Assembly (NCBI RefSeq): GCF_002250055.1
Contig: NZ_CP018866.1
Span: 3,964,869 to 4,028,868, forward strand
Reading direction: 5' to 3'
DNA from: Sutcliffiella cohnii
Lineage (GTDB): Bacteria; Bacillota; Bacilli; Bacillales; Bacillaceae_I
Length of the DNA: 64,000 bases
Numbering within the stretch: the first letter of the stretch is position 1; every line of letters starts with the position of its first letter. The notes beneath the pieces were generated by a model. That model searched no databases. It had not been told where the DNA came from and saw only the letters and a list, made by a program, of their open reading frames with translations. Below are positions 17,038-25,493 of this stretch, one piece after another. A program made the translations under genes and the position numbers.

Positions 17038-17847
17038 TTACCAAGAAGGAATAACAGATCCACTAAACGTTTCTTCGATGAATTGTTTTACTTCATCGGA
17101 GTGGTACGCTTTTAGTAATTTTTCTAAAACAGGATCTTCTTTATTTTCACCACGAACAACTAGTAAGTTTACCCACGGTGAGTCACTACCTTCGATAAAG
17201 ATGGAATCTTCTGTTGGAACATATCCGTGTTCAATTGCAAAGTTCGTATTAATTGCAGCTCCAGCTAGTTCGTCTAATTGTCTAGGAAGTTGAGATGCTT
17301 CTAATTCGATAAATTCAAAGTTCTTCGGGTTATCAACGATATCTTTTACTGTCGCTTGGTCACCAACTCCATCTTTTAACGTAATAAGACCAGCAGATTG
17401 GAATAGGATTAATGCGCGACCTCCGTTAGTCGGGTCATTCGGTAAGCCTAATTTTGCTCCCTCTTCTAGTTCATCAACAGACGCAAATTTTTCAGAATAA
17501 ATACCCATTGGGAACGTTAATGTTGGTGCAATGTCGACTAGATCATAATTTCTTTCCTTCACAACGTTATCTAAAAACGGTTTCGTTTGGAAACTATTCA
17601 CATCTAGTTCACCTTCTGCTAGAGCAGTATTTGGCATTACATATTCCGTAAACACTTTAATGTCAATTTCTAATCCGTCTTTTGCAGCTACTTCTTTCAC
17701 TTTTTCCATTACTTGCTCATGTGGTCCTGCTGTTACTCCAATAACTAATTTATCTTCACTTAGTGCCCCTCCAGTATCCTTTCCTCCACATGCTGCTAAA
17801 AATGCTACTAATAATAAACTTACAATGGACAATAATATCTTTTTCAT
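17038..17847 (-). CDS. metQ: Methionine-binding lipoprotein MetQ (NlpA family)
   Basis: 269 residues from the ATG at 17847, with GAGGTG 6 bases upstream; the GTG at 17856 overlaps that site. Lipoprotein signal with lipobox LAAC, then the MetQ-type domain: VIGVTAGPHEQVMEKVKEV, FTEYVMPNTALAEGELDVNSFQ, KFASVDELEEGAKLGLPNDPTNGGRAL and the C-terminal AYHSDEVKQFIEETF. It captures methionine outside the membrane for MetNI. The dehydrogenase gene upstream ends at 17853, so the two are coupled. An IS now separates it from metN. Confidence 0.93.
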   Translation of the reverse strand: MKKILLSIVSLLLVAFLAACGGKDTGGALSEDKLVIGVTAGPHEQVMEKVKEVAAKDGLEIDIKVFTEYVMPNTALAEGELDVNSFQTKPFLDNVVKERNYDLVDIAPTLTFPMGIYSEKFASVDELEEGAKLGLPNDPTNGGRALILFQSAGLITLKDGVGDQATVKDIVDNPKNFEFIELEASQLPRQLDELAGAAINTNFAIEHGYVPTEDSIFIEGSDSPWVNLLVVRGENKEDPVLEKLLKAYHSDEVKQFIEETFSGSVIPSW

Positions 17848-17852
17848 GTTCT

Positions 17853-18935
17853 TCACCTCGTAATTTTTTTGTATGCTTGTAATTTTTCTATTGCGGATAT
17901 AATGTCCGCTTTTTTATACGAATCTTTCATATAATGAATAGATTCAGAGGGTAATAATGTTTTTTCGGCTATTAAATCAAGCTCTTCACTATTTTGTAAC
18001 GTTAGTCCTAACGATTCTAATGAGGCAGGTAAACCTAGCTTCTCATATAGAGGGAGGAGCAGTTCGATTTCATCCCACTCTTTCTCTAATGCGAGTTGAA
18101 CTAAAACACCGTAAGCAACTTTTTCTCCGTGAAGGAGAGAATGGCATGCACGTATATGTGTTAGTGCGTTATGAACAGAGTGTGCTGCAGCAACTCGACC
18201 GTAATAATCACCGTAACCGCCAACCATTCCACCTAATAATATGTTCGCTTCCACTACAGCTAGTAAATCATCCGTCACTTTTTGAGCTTCTACTGCTTCA
18301 ATAGCAGGTAAACTTTTTTCTAACAAAAGGTCTTTACATAGCCTTGCTGCCTGTAATGCTATTTGTACCGATACAGGAAGTGGATCTAAACTATGTATTA
18401 ACGACTTGGCTTCGTACCATTTTGCGAGCGTATCTCCAATACCTGCTTTTAGAAATTGGACAGGAGCCTCGCTAATAATTCGCGGTTCTACTAAAACGTA
18501 AAAAGTACTCTTTGAATAATATTCAAACCTTATAAACGAGCCTTCATCGTCATAAAGTACACTTAACGGTGTCCACGCTGCACAAGTAGCCGCTAACGTC
18601 GGAATGAGTATCACATCTTTCTTAACACTATCACCGACAGTTTTCGTTAAATCTAAAACTTTTCCTCCCCCAAGCCCGATTATGGCATCATATTGCTCTC
18701 GTTCGATTATACGATGATACCGCTGAACTTCAGATGGCGAACATTCCCCGTTGTACGTTTCAAAAGATACAGAAACAGTCGAGAAATTCGGTAAATAGTT
18801 TGAAGCTGCCTCCAGTGATTTTTCACCAGTAATACACAATACTTTTTGATATCCTTCATTCTGTAAAATTACCTCTAAGTCATCTAACACTCCAACTCTA
18901 CATTGATAATTGTTAGGAGCACCTCTTACAATCAT
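17853..18935 (-). CDS. Iron-containing alcohol dehydrogenase family oxidoreductase (glycerol dehydrogenase / HcxA-like)
   Basis: 360 residues, Rossmann-type N-terminal half with the pyrophosphate motif GLGGGKVLDLTK (about 93) and an all-helical metal-binding half. Likely metal ligands are Asp in AGIGDTLAKWYEA, His in AAAHSVHNAL and His in SLLHGEKVAYG. This is the glycerol dehydrogenase-like branch that includes Escherichia coli YbdH/HcxA, which reduces 2-oxo acids. First gene behind the SAM riboswitch and coupled to metQ, so it is expressed when SAM is low. That context argues against glycerol and for a methionine-related 2-oxo or 2-hydroxy acid; this is inference. Confidence 0.82.
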   Translation of the reverse strand: MIVRGAPNNYQCRVGVLDDLEVILQNEGYQKVLCITGEKSLEAASNYLPNFSTVSVSFETYNGECSPSEVQRYHRIIEREQYDAIIGLGGGKVLDLTKTVGDSVKKDVILIPTLAATCAAWTPLSVLYDDEGSFIRFEYYSKSTFYVLVEPRIISEAPVQFLKAGIGDTLAKWYEAKSLIHSLDPLPVSVQIALQAARLCKDLLLEKSLPAIEAVEAQKVTDDLLAVVEANILLGGMVGGYGDYYGRVAAAHSVHNALTHIRACHSLLHGEKVAYGVLVQLALEKEWDEIELLLPLYEKLGLPASLESLGLTLQNSEELDLIAEKTLLPSESIHYMKDSYKKADIISAIEKLQAYKKITR

Positions 18936-18964
18936 TCGCTTCCCTCCTTTTCATAAAGACCAAA

Positions 18965-18996
18965 TAAAAATCCCCTCTTGTCAGAACAAGAGAGGA
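18965..18996 (-). terminator. Expression-platform terminator of the SAM riboswitch
   Basis: On the minus strand CCTCTCTTGT and ACAAGAGG form a hairpin with a TCTG loop, followed by GGATTTTTATTT. It is placed between the SAM-I aptamer and the first gene, as in S-box leaders that terminate when SAM is bound. Confidence 0.9.
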
Positions 18997-19018
18997 TAAG
19001 TGAATATAACAATTCTTC

Positions 19019-19130
19019 CTCTCTCATCTTCCAAAACATTTCTGTTTTGCAGGAATTAGCACCTTTTCTATAAAAGAAAGGTTGCCGGGCGTCATCGGGC
19101 CAGTCCCTCTGCCACTCTGGATAAGAGTTT
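19019..19130 (-). ncRNA. SAM-I (S-box) riboswitch aptamer
   Basis: The minus-strand leader contains the S-box conserved blocks in order: CTTATCCAGAGTGG, AGAGGGACTGGCCCGATGA, CGCCCGGCAACC, AAGGTGCTAATTCC and GGAAGATGAGAG. The first and last blocks pair as helix P1. This is the class I aptamer that binds S-adenosylmethionine and switches off methionine genes when SAM is plentiful. It heads the dehydrogenase-metQ-(IS)-metN-metI-oxidase unit. Confidence 0.96.
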
Positions 19131-19162
19131 TTTGAATAAAGTTTATTATGAAATTATTTATT

Positions 19163-19191
19163 AGTATATGATGTTACATTTCGCGTGTCAA
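19163..19191 (-). promoter_or_regulatory. SigA promoter of the SAM-riboswitch operon
   Basis: On the minus strand a perfect TTGACA and a TATACT are separated by 17 bases. Transcription would start about 25 bases before the aptamer. Confidence 0.8.
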
Positions 19192-19224
19192 TAAGAAAAC
19201 TTCACTAATATAAAAGATTAAAAT

Positions 19225-19262
19225 TTTAACGCAATAGTGTAGCGCTTACATTGCTTTAACAC
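19225..19262 (-). terminator. Probable terminator of the AtoE-like transporter gene
   Basis: On the minus strand TTAAAGCAAT and ATTGCGTTAA can pair around a 15-base loop and AAAATTTT follows, just past the stop codon at 19265. The stem is interrupted, so confidence is moderate. Confidence 0.5.
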
Positions 19263-19264
19263 CG

Positions 19265-20581
19265 CTAATATACGAAAAATAATAAAATTGTCGTAACAAT
19301 CCCTACCCAAATACTAAGGAGGATACAATATCCCATAATGTGACGAATATGCAATCCCACTACACTTAAGATCGGTAATGCCCAAAACGGTTGAATAAGA
19401 TTTGTCCAAGCATCTCCCCAACCTACAGCCATGGCAGTCACGGCTGGATCAACACCTAATTGCATCCCTGCCGGAACTTGTAATGGACCTTGGAGTACCC
19501 ATTGTCCACCACCGGATGGAGCCAGTATATTTACTAAGCCGGCTGTCCAATAGGAGAAGACAGAAAATGTTTGTTCGTTCGCAATGGATGCCATGCCGTT
19601 AATAATGGACTCCGCAATTCCAGAACTACCTAATACGGCGATAATACCTGCATAGAACGGAAATTGTAAAATGATTGGTGAAATCGCACCAGCCGCTTCC
19701 TTAAACGCTTTTGCGTACTGACCAAGCGAGCGATGAAGAAATAACCCTAATGATAAGAAGATTAGATTAATAATATTTAAATCTAAATCACGCCCACCTA
19801 CAAACTCTATAACAATATAAATAATGCCAATAGCCCCAATGATCATACCAAGAATAGGGGTATTTTCTAAACGTAAAGCTGGGCTTGAACTATTCGTTTC
19901 ATTTTCAGGAGTACGAGCATTTTTAAGAATAGGAGGATTGTAAGAAATAATATCTTTTTTCGGTGCCATCAGGACGATGAATAGTGGAACAGTGATTAGA
20001 AGAGTTAGTAGTATAATAAAAGTACCTGGATGAAAAATCGTTTGCGAAGTTGGTATGACACCCATAACACCTTCTAGAAAATGGCCTTCCGTCGCAACCG
20101 TTAATCCAATGGAACTGGAGAATCCTGCCGTATATAATACTGTCGGTGTATATGCTGATGCTACTAACAGCGGAAAATGTGCTTTTTTATTCCTCTTTCC
20201 AACTTCTCTTGCAATAATCGCACCTACTACGACCGCTAATCCCCAGTTAATATAATAGGCAGCCGATGCTACTAAAAATGTTAGCACATACGCTTGATTT
20301 GCCGTTTTCGCCTTTGATGCTAGCGCTGTAAGTAAACGCTGAATAACAGGAACGGATGCTAACGCCATACCAGTCATTAATAAGAGAACCATTTGCATCG
20401 TAAAGGCTAGGTACGCCCAAAATCCATTTCCAAAAGAAGTGAATAGCGTCTTCGGTTCCATTGGATTCATGAAAAAACCGATAAGCAGAACGAAGAGCGT
20501 CATCAATACCGCAATGACAAACGCATCTGGTAAATAACGCTCCACAAACTTAGAAAACTTATTCGCTATCCTGTTTAACAT
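19265..20581 (-). CDS. Short-chain fatty acid transporter (AtoE / TIGR00366 family)
   Basis: 438 residues from ATG 20581, preceded by GGGGGTG; the longer frame to 20617 lacks such a site. About eleven to twelve membrane helices. Family features include FVERYLPDAFVIAVLMT at the N-terminus, LASVPVIQRLL, the re-entrant NILAPSGGGQWVLQGP and the late GWGDAWTNLIQPFWALPIL. AtoE takes up short-chain fatty acids such as acetoacetate or butyrate, usually beside an acetoacetate-CoA transferase; none is adjacent here. Separate from the SAM operon. Confidence 0.88.
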   Translation of the reverse strand: MLNRIANKFSKFVERYLPDAFVIAVLMTLFVLLIGFFMNPMEPKTLFTSFGNGFWAYLAFTMQMVLLLMTGMALASVPVIQRLLTALASKAKTANQAYVLTFLVASAAYYINWGLAVVVGAIIAREVGKRNKKAHFPLLVASAYTPTVLYTAGFSSSIGLTVATEGHFLEGVMGVIPTSQTIFHPGTFIILLTLLITVPLFIVLMAPKKDIISYNPPILKNARTPENETNSSSPALRLENTPILGMIIGAIGIIYIVIEFVGGRDLDLNIINLIFLSLGLFLHRSLGQYAKAFKEAAGAISPIILQFPFYAGIIAVLGSSGIAESIINGMASIANEQTFSVFSYWTAGLVNILAPSGGGQWVLQGPLQVPAGMQLGVDPAVTAMAVGWGDAWTNLIQPFWALPILSVVGLHIRHIMGYCILLSIWVGIVTTILLFFVY

Positions 20582-20651
20582 GTGAACACCCCCATATTTA
20601 TAGTTGTTTCTGTACATAAATATGGAGCTTACACATATTTTAGAACGAGCT

Positions 20652-20679
20652 AAAAAGCCTCCAATGAAAACGGAGACTC
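20652..20679 (-). terminator. Terminator of rarD
   Basis: On the minus strand AGTCTCC pairs with GGAGGCT (one G-U) around a 9-base loop and TTTTT follows. It sits 15-40 bases after the stop at 20694. Confidence 0.75.
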
Positions 20680-20693
20680 TTCTTGTTATTCCT

Positions 20694-21614
20694 TTATCCT
20701 TGCAGCGTTTTCTTCACCGGTTGTACTTTAAACCATTTTGAAATCGATAAAGTGTATAGGGTTAAGGCTGCCCATATACAAATAAACGAGAATAGGTGTA
20801 CCCCAGTAAATGGTTCATTAAATAAGAAAACACCTAAAATAAGCGTAATCGTTGGAGCAATATATTGTAATAGTCCTACTAGCGATAACGGAATTCGCTT
20901 TGCCCCACTTGCAAATAATAGAAGTGGTACAGCTGTAGCGATACCTGCTACAATTAATAGTATGGTAGTTCCACCACTCGTACCGAACGCATCGCCCCAA
21001 GGCATAAACACCAAGAAAAGTAGTGCGAACGGTGTGATAAGTAATGTTTCAATTGCTAGCCCTACTAACGCACCTAATTGAACCATTTTCTTCAACAATC
21101 CGTAAATACCGAAGCTGAATGCTAATAAAAGTGCTAACCATGGGAATTCACCGAAATTGAACGCTAAATTTAGTACCCCTACTGCAGCAATAATAAAAGA
21201 GATCGTTTGTAGTGTTGATAGTTTTTCTTTTAATACAATTATACCTAGTAAAATACTAACGAGCGGATTAATGTAATAACCAAGACTCGCCTGTACTAAC
21301 TGTTCACTAGCGACAGCCCAAATATACAATCCCCAATTGATGCTAATAAAAACAGAGGCAAAGCTAATCGCTACTAGTCGTTTCCGATTCGTCAACAATG
21401 CCTTTAATTCTTCCCAAAAGCTAGTAAATTTTCCAACTAATAAAAGAATAATAAACATAAATACGAGTGACCAGACAACTCGATGGGCTAGTACCTCAGC
21501 CGCTGGAATATCATCTACTAACTTCCAATATAGTGGGAGAAACCCCCATAATACATACGATAGGGCGGCAAACAACATTCCGATCCCTTGTTCTCTATTA
21601 GAATTTGTGTTCAT
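20694..21614 (-). CDS. rarD: RarD family EamA-type transporter
   Basis: 306 residues from ATG 21614, which has AAAGAGGT 7 bases upstream; an in-frame start at 21638 lacks one. Ten membrane helices in two EamA halves. RarD-specific sequences are visible: GMLFAALSYVLWGFLPLYWKL, EVLAHRVVWS, NWGLYIWAV and SLGYYINPLVSILLG, plus LLQYIAPTITLILGV in the second half. A drug/metabolite-superfamily exporter; RarD was named for chloramphenicol sensitivity in other bacteria, but its physiological substrate is not settled. Single-gene unit. Confidence 0.9.
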   Translation of the reverse strand: MNTNSNREQGIGMLFAALSYVLWGFLPLYWKLVDDIPAAEVLAHRVVWSLVFMFIILLLVGKFTSFWEELKALLTNRKRLVAISFASVFISINWGLYIWAVASEQLVQASLGYYINPLVSILLGIIVLKEKLSTLQTISFIIAAVGVLNLAFNFGEFPWLALLLAFSFGIYGLLKKMVQLGALVGLAIETLLITPFALLFLVFMPWGDAFGTSGGTTILLIVAGIATAVPLLLFASGAKRIPLSLVGLLQYIAPTITLILGVFLFNEPFTGVHLFSFICIWAALTLYTLSISKWFKVQPVKKTLQG

Positions 21615-21999
21615 TCGAACAACCTCTTTTTCATTCATATTTGCTTATAATAGTTTAGGAGCTTTGTAACAAAAAAGCAATAGATATGTTTCGGGTCTCG
21701 AGATAAAAACGCTTACTATTTATAAATAATATTTTTCTTTTTTGTCATATAAATTAAGAAGGTAAAAAAGCTATTCTAATTTTCATTATTATATGTATAT
21801 TTATTCGTTACATTTTTCATGTGTATTGTCAGGAGTCCTAACAAGCTTCTTTTTATACATATTTATAAATTTAGTAGATTTAAAGTTATCCTTCTTAAAT
21901 TTACAGAAAAATGAAACGAAAAATCATTGAAACAATTCTGCTATTCTGCTAAACTATTTTAGAATTATTATATTATTTTAGACAAGGGGGATAATAAAC
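21615..21999. other. AT-rich intergenic region between divergent rarD and the TRAP operon
   Basis: 385 bases, very AT-rich. No credible coding frame, tRNA or strong hairpin was seen. It must hold divergent promoters, but no clear pair of -35 and -10 boxes stands out. The GGGGGAT site just before ATG 22000 is the ribosome site of the TAXI gene. Confidence 0.5.
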
Positions 22000-22971
22000 A
22001 TGAAAAGAATTGCACTTCTATTTGTAAGCGTTTTACTAATTGGTACTGTGCTAGCTGCATGTGGGGGAAATGATAGCGGCGGTAACGCTAGTGAAGATGG
22101 ATTAGATACGAACATTGTAACGATTGCAACTGGTGGATCTTCAGGTCCATATCATATTATTGGTACTACTTTAGCGAATGAGTACACAAATACGTTTGAT
22201 GTGAACTCAAAACCTCAATCAACTGGTGCTTCTGTTGAAAACATTAACTTAATTAAAGAAGGTAAAGTAGAAATGGCCTTCGTTATGAGTGACGTATTAA
22301 CAGACGCAGTAAATGGAACAGGAAGCTTCTCTGAACCTGTAACAGAAGTAGCGCAAATGGCTAGACTGTATCCGAACTACGTTCAAATTATTACAACTGC
22401 TAACTCTGGAATTGAAACAGTTGAAGACTTAGTTGGTAAACGTGTTGCTGTTGGGGATCAAAACTCTGGTGTAGAAGTTAACGCTAGAAACTTACTTGCT
22501 GGACATGGCATTACATATGATGACATTACAGTAGATTACTTGGGATATGCAGAAGCGGCTGACGGATTAAAATCTGGTGCCATTGATGCAGCATTTTTAA
22601 CAAGTGGTCTTCCAAATGCATCTGTTCTAGAACTTTCTAAAACACTTGATATTAAATTAGTTTCTGTAAAACCAGAAAACATTGAAAAAATTGCGCAAGA
22701 CCAACCATATTTCGTATCATTAGAAATTCCAGCTGATACGTATGGTAACGCTGAACCTATTCCTACTGCTGCAATTATGAACGCGTTAGTAGTAAGTAGT
22801 GACTTAAGTGAAGACGATGTATATCAATTAACAAAGCTATTTTTCGAAAAGCTTGATGTACTAGGTAACTCTCACCAAGCTGCAACAGAGGTAACGTTAG
22901 AACTTGCTCAAGAAGGAACGGTTGCACCAGTGCATCCAGGAGCACAAAAATATTACGATGAGCAAAAATAA
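22000..22971 (+). CDS. TAXI family TRAP transporter solute-binding lipoprotein
   Basis: 323 residues. Lipoprotein signal with lipobox LAAC, Gly/Ser linker, then the TAXI domain: TIATGGSSGPYHIIGTTLANEY, STGASVENINLIKEGKVEMAFVMSDVL, GKRVAVGDQNSGVEVNARNLL and AIDAAFLTSGLPNASV. It is the extracellular receptor of a TRAP transporter, a secondary system driven by an ion gradient. TAXI ligands are mostly unknown; some members bind glutamate or other dicarboxylates. First of three overlapping or abutting genes with DUF1850 and the fused permease. Confidence 0.93.
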   Translation: MKRIALLFVSVLLIGTVLAACGGNDSGGNASEDGLDTNIVTIATGGSSGPYHIIGTTLANEYTNTFDVNSKPQSTGASVENINLIKEGKVEMAFVMSDVLTDAVNGTGSFSEPVTEVAQMARLYPNYVQIITTANSGIETVEDLVGKRVAVGDQNSGVEVNARNLLAGHGITYDDITVDYLGYAEAADGLKSGAIDAAFLTSGLPNASVLELSKTLDIKLVSVKPENIEKIAQDQPYFVSLEIPADTYGNAEPIPTAAIMNALVVSSDLSEDDVYQLTKLFFEKLDVLGNSHQAATEVTLELAQEGTVAPVHPGAQKYYDEQK

Positions 22972-23422
22972 GTTTTTATATTTAGGGGGCACTTTCCTAT
23001 TAGTGCTCCTTGTTTTCCTCTTTTATCGTGTTTCTATTATACAAGTTTCCTATAATAATAGTAGCTTTTATATAGAAGACGATATGTTCGAAATCGGGTG
23101 GATCCATTCCGTTGAAAAAGAACCGTGGTATGAAACATACGAAAATATTAATGACCAGCTATATTTAACCGTAACGAAATTTAAAACGTTCGGAGCTGGA
23201 ACCCCCTCTGATGAAGAAGTTATTCCTTCCCAGGATGGATTTATTCATATGAAAGTGAACCGCCCAATGGATGCCGTCCATTTAGTTGTCTCGAAAAATG
23301 TTAAATCCACCCTTTATACTAATGATAAGATAATCCCTTTATATGAACTCGTTGATGATTATGAAACGATTACGATTGAAATAATAGATATACCGTTATG
23401 GCGGTTGCTGAGAGGTGCTTAA
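22958..23422 (+). CDS. DUF1850 domain protein of the TAXI-TRAP operon
   Basis: 154 residues from ATG 22958, overlapping the end of the receptor gene by 14 bases. One N-terminal membrane helix (about 6-24) and a small extracytoplasmic domain with the DUF1850 hallmark GWIHSVEKEPWYETYE and FKTFGAGTPS. DUF1850 proteins occur almost only between TAXI receptors and fused TRAP permeases, so an accessory role in this transporter is likely, although its biochemical function is not known. The weak ribosome site fits coupling to the upstream gene. Confidence 0.88.
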   Translation: MSKNKFLYLGGTFLLVLLVFLFYRVSIIQVSYNNSSFYIEDDMFEIGWIHSVEKEPWYETYENINDQLYLTVTKFKTFGAGTPSDEEVIPSQDGFIHMKVNRPMDAVHLVVSKNVKSTLYTNDKIIPLYELVDDYETITIEIIDIPLWRLLRGA

Positions 23423-23424
23423 CA

Positions 23425-25446
23425 ATGACGGAAAAAGATACGAAAAACCATTTAGTAGAAGAAGAAATTTCCGAAGACAAAAAGCAACAAATATTAGAAA
23501 AATTCGATGCTGAATCAAAGGTCCGTAAGTTTGTTAATAAAAAAACGATCATCTTTGTTTCTATTCTTGCTATTTTGTACTCACTCTTTCATTTATATAT
23601 TACATTTAATCCTATGCCAACGTTGCAGCAAAGAGCGATTCACGTTGCGGCAGGTATAGCTTTAATTTTTATTATTTATCCAACGACGAAAAAGCAAAAC
23701 CGTAGTAAAGTAGCTTGGTATGATTGGATTTTATTCATAGCTGCACTAAGCTCTGCTGGATATTTAATTGTGGAATATAATGCTATAGTTACCGAACGAG
23801 GTGGCATTCCTAACAAACTTGATGTTGCTTTTGCAATTATGACAGTTGTACTAGTATTAGAAGCTGCTAGACGTGTAACAGGTATTATTCTACCAATTTT
23901 AGCATTAGTTTTCTTAGCATATCCATTCGTTAGTCATATGAGTTGGATACCTAGAAAAATGATGACTCGTCAATACGACTTAGGAGATATTTTCGGTCAG
24001 CTATATTTAAAAACGGAAGGATTGTTCTCGACAGCAATCGGTGCTTCTGTTAACTTCATTTTCTTATTTATTTTATTTGGAGCTTTTTTAGCGAAGTCAG
24101 GGATGGGGAAATTTTTCAACGATCTTGCCCTTGCCATTGCGGGACATAAACAAGGTGGACCTGCAAAAGTTGCCGTTATTTCTAGTGGATTTATGGGAAG
24201 TATTAACGGTGCCGCAGTTGCAAACGTAGTTGGTACAGGTGCGTTTACGATTCCACTAATGAAGCGTATCGGTTATTCAAAAAACTTCTCCGGTGCAGTA
24301 GAAGCTAGTGCCTCTGTTGGTGGACAAATATTACCACCAATAATGGGTGCGAGTGCGTTTGTTATGGCGGAAACGACTGGTGTTGCTTACGGAACAATTG
24401 CACTTGCAGCGTTAATCCCGGCCGTACTTTATTTCTTAGCGGTAATTATGCAAGTTCACTTCCGTGCTGGAAAAGAAAACTTACGAGGCATCCCAAAAGC
24501 GGATCTTCCTCGCGTAAAAGAAATTATGGCAGACCGAGGACATTTATTATTGCCTATTTTAGTCCTTGTTGTATTACTATATCAAAATATGCCAATCGGA
24601 CATGCTGCATTTTGGACACTAGTATCTACTGTCGTTATTGCAAGCATTAGAAAGAGTACGAGAATGGGAGTAAAGGATATTATTGAAGCGTTAGATTCCG
24701 GGGCAAGACAGTCATTATCTGTTATGGTTGCCTGTGCGGTTGTAGGTATTATTATCGGAGTTGTAAGTTTAACTAGCTTCGGTAACGTAATGACATCGTC
24801 TATCGCATCATTAGGTGGGAATTCACTATTTTTAACACTATTCTTTACGATGATTGCTTCAATGATTTTAGGAATGGGTTTACCTTCTATCCCTGCTTAT
24901 ATCATTACTGCTACAATGGCAGCACCGGCGTTAGCAGAGTTCGGGATTCCGATTTTAATTGCACATATGTTTGTATTCTACTTCGGTATTTTTGCAAACA
25001 TTACACCACCAGTTGCGCTAGCAGCATTTGCTGGTGCAGGTATTTCAGGTGGAGATCCGATGCGGACTGGATTCGCTGCCTTAAAGCTAGCAATCGCCGG
25101 ATTTTTAATTCCATACCTATTCGTATACAACCCTGCATTGTTAATGATTGATACGACAGGTGTAGCAGTAAATGCAAGGGAATTCCCGATGGCACCTATA
25201 TTAGATATCGTCTTAATTACGATTACGGCTATTATCGGTGTTATTGCATTAAGTGCTGCTGTAGAAAGATTTTTCATCACTAAGCTTAACGTAGTAATGA
25301 GCATTATTTTAGGTGCTGGTGCATTAATGTCGATTATTCCAGGAACATATTCAGATATGATTGGTATCGCCATTATCGCTATCATCTTCGCACTAAATTA
25401 CATGCAAAACAAAAAAGAAAATACGAACAAGACGATAAGTGCTTAA
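23425..25446 (+). CDS. TRAP transporter permease, fused 4TM/12TM (DctQM-type)
   Basis: 673 residues from ATG 23425 (AGAGGTG 7 bases before), 2 bases after the DUF1850 stop. An N-terminal 4-helix DctQ-like part is fused to a 12-helix DctM-like part. Typical stretches: GPAKVAVISSGFMGSINGAAVANVVGTGAFTIP, VEASASVGGQILPPIMGASAFVM and LGMGLPSIPAYIITATMAAPAL. It is the membrane part working with the TAXI receptor. A strong terminator follows. Confidence 0.94.
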   Translation: MTEKDTKNHLVEEEISEDKKQQILEKFDAESKVRKFVNKKTIIFVSILAILYSLFHLYITFNPMPTLQQRAIHVAAGIALIFIIYPTTKKQNRSKVAWYDWILFIAALSSAGYLIVEYNAIVTERGGIPNKLDVAFAIMTVVLVLEAARRVTGIILPILALVFLAYPFVSHMSWIPRKMMTRQYDLGDIFGQLYLKTEGLFSTAIGASVNFIFLFILFGAFLAKSGMGKFFNDLALAIAGHKQGGPAKVAVISSGFMGSINGAAVANVVGTGAFTIPLMKRIGYSKNFSGAVEASASVGGQILPPIMGASAFVMAETTGVAYGTIALAALIPAVLYFLAVIMQVHFRAGKENLRGIPKADLPRVKEIMADRGHLLLPILVLVVLLYQNMPIGHAAFWTLVSTVVIASIRKSTRMGVKDIIEALDSGARQSLSVMVACAVVGIIIGVVSLTSFGNVMTSSIASLGGNSLFLTLFFTMIASMILGMGLPSIPAYIITATMAAPALAEFGIPILIAHMFVFYFGIFANITPPVALAAFAGAGISGGDPMRTGFAALKLAIAGFLIPYLFVYNPALLMIDTTGVAVNAREFPMAPILDIVLITITAIIGVIALSAAVERFFITKLNVVMSIILGAGALMSIIPGTYSDMIGIAIIAIIFALNYMQNKKENTNKTISA

Positions 25447-25447
25447 T

Positions 25448-25493
25448 AAAAAAGGTATCAGAGTTGTTGTACTCTGATACCCTTTCTTTTTTA
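25448..25493. terminator. Bidirectional terminator between TRAP operon and WG-repeat gene
   Basis: AAAGGTATCAGAG pairs with CTCTGATACCCTTT around an 8-base loop; T run on the plus strand and A run before it for the minus strand. Confidence 0.92.

Noticed and set aside
19233..19260. Possible cre site TGTAAGCGCTACAC after the AtoE-like gene
   Set aside because: It is downstream of the gene and forms the loop and arm of a terminator-like hairpin; only one half matches the consensus.
20683..21081. 132-residue plus-strand frame opposite rarD
   Set aside because: Overlaps the coding part of rarD entirely; no ribosome site or family resemblance.
24978..25385. 135-residue minus-strand frame inside the TRAP permease gene
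   Set aside because: Antisense of hydrophobic codons; no start signal and fully inside a confident gene.
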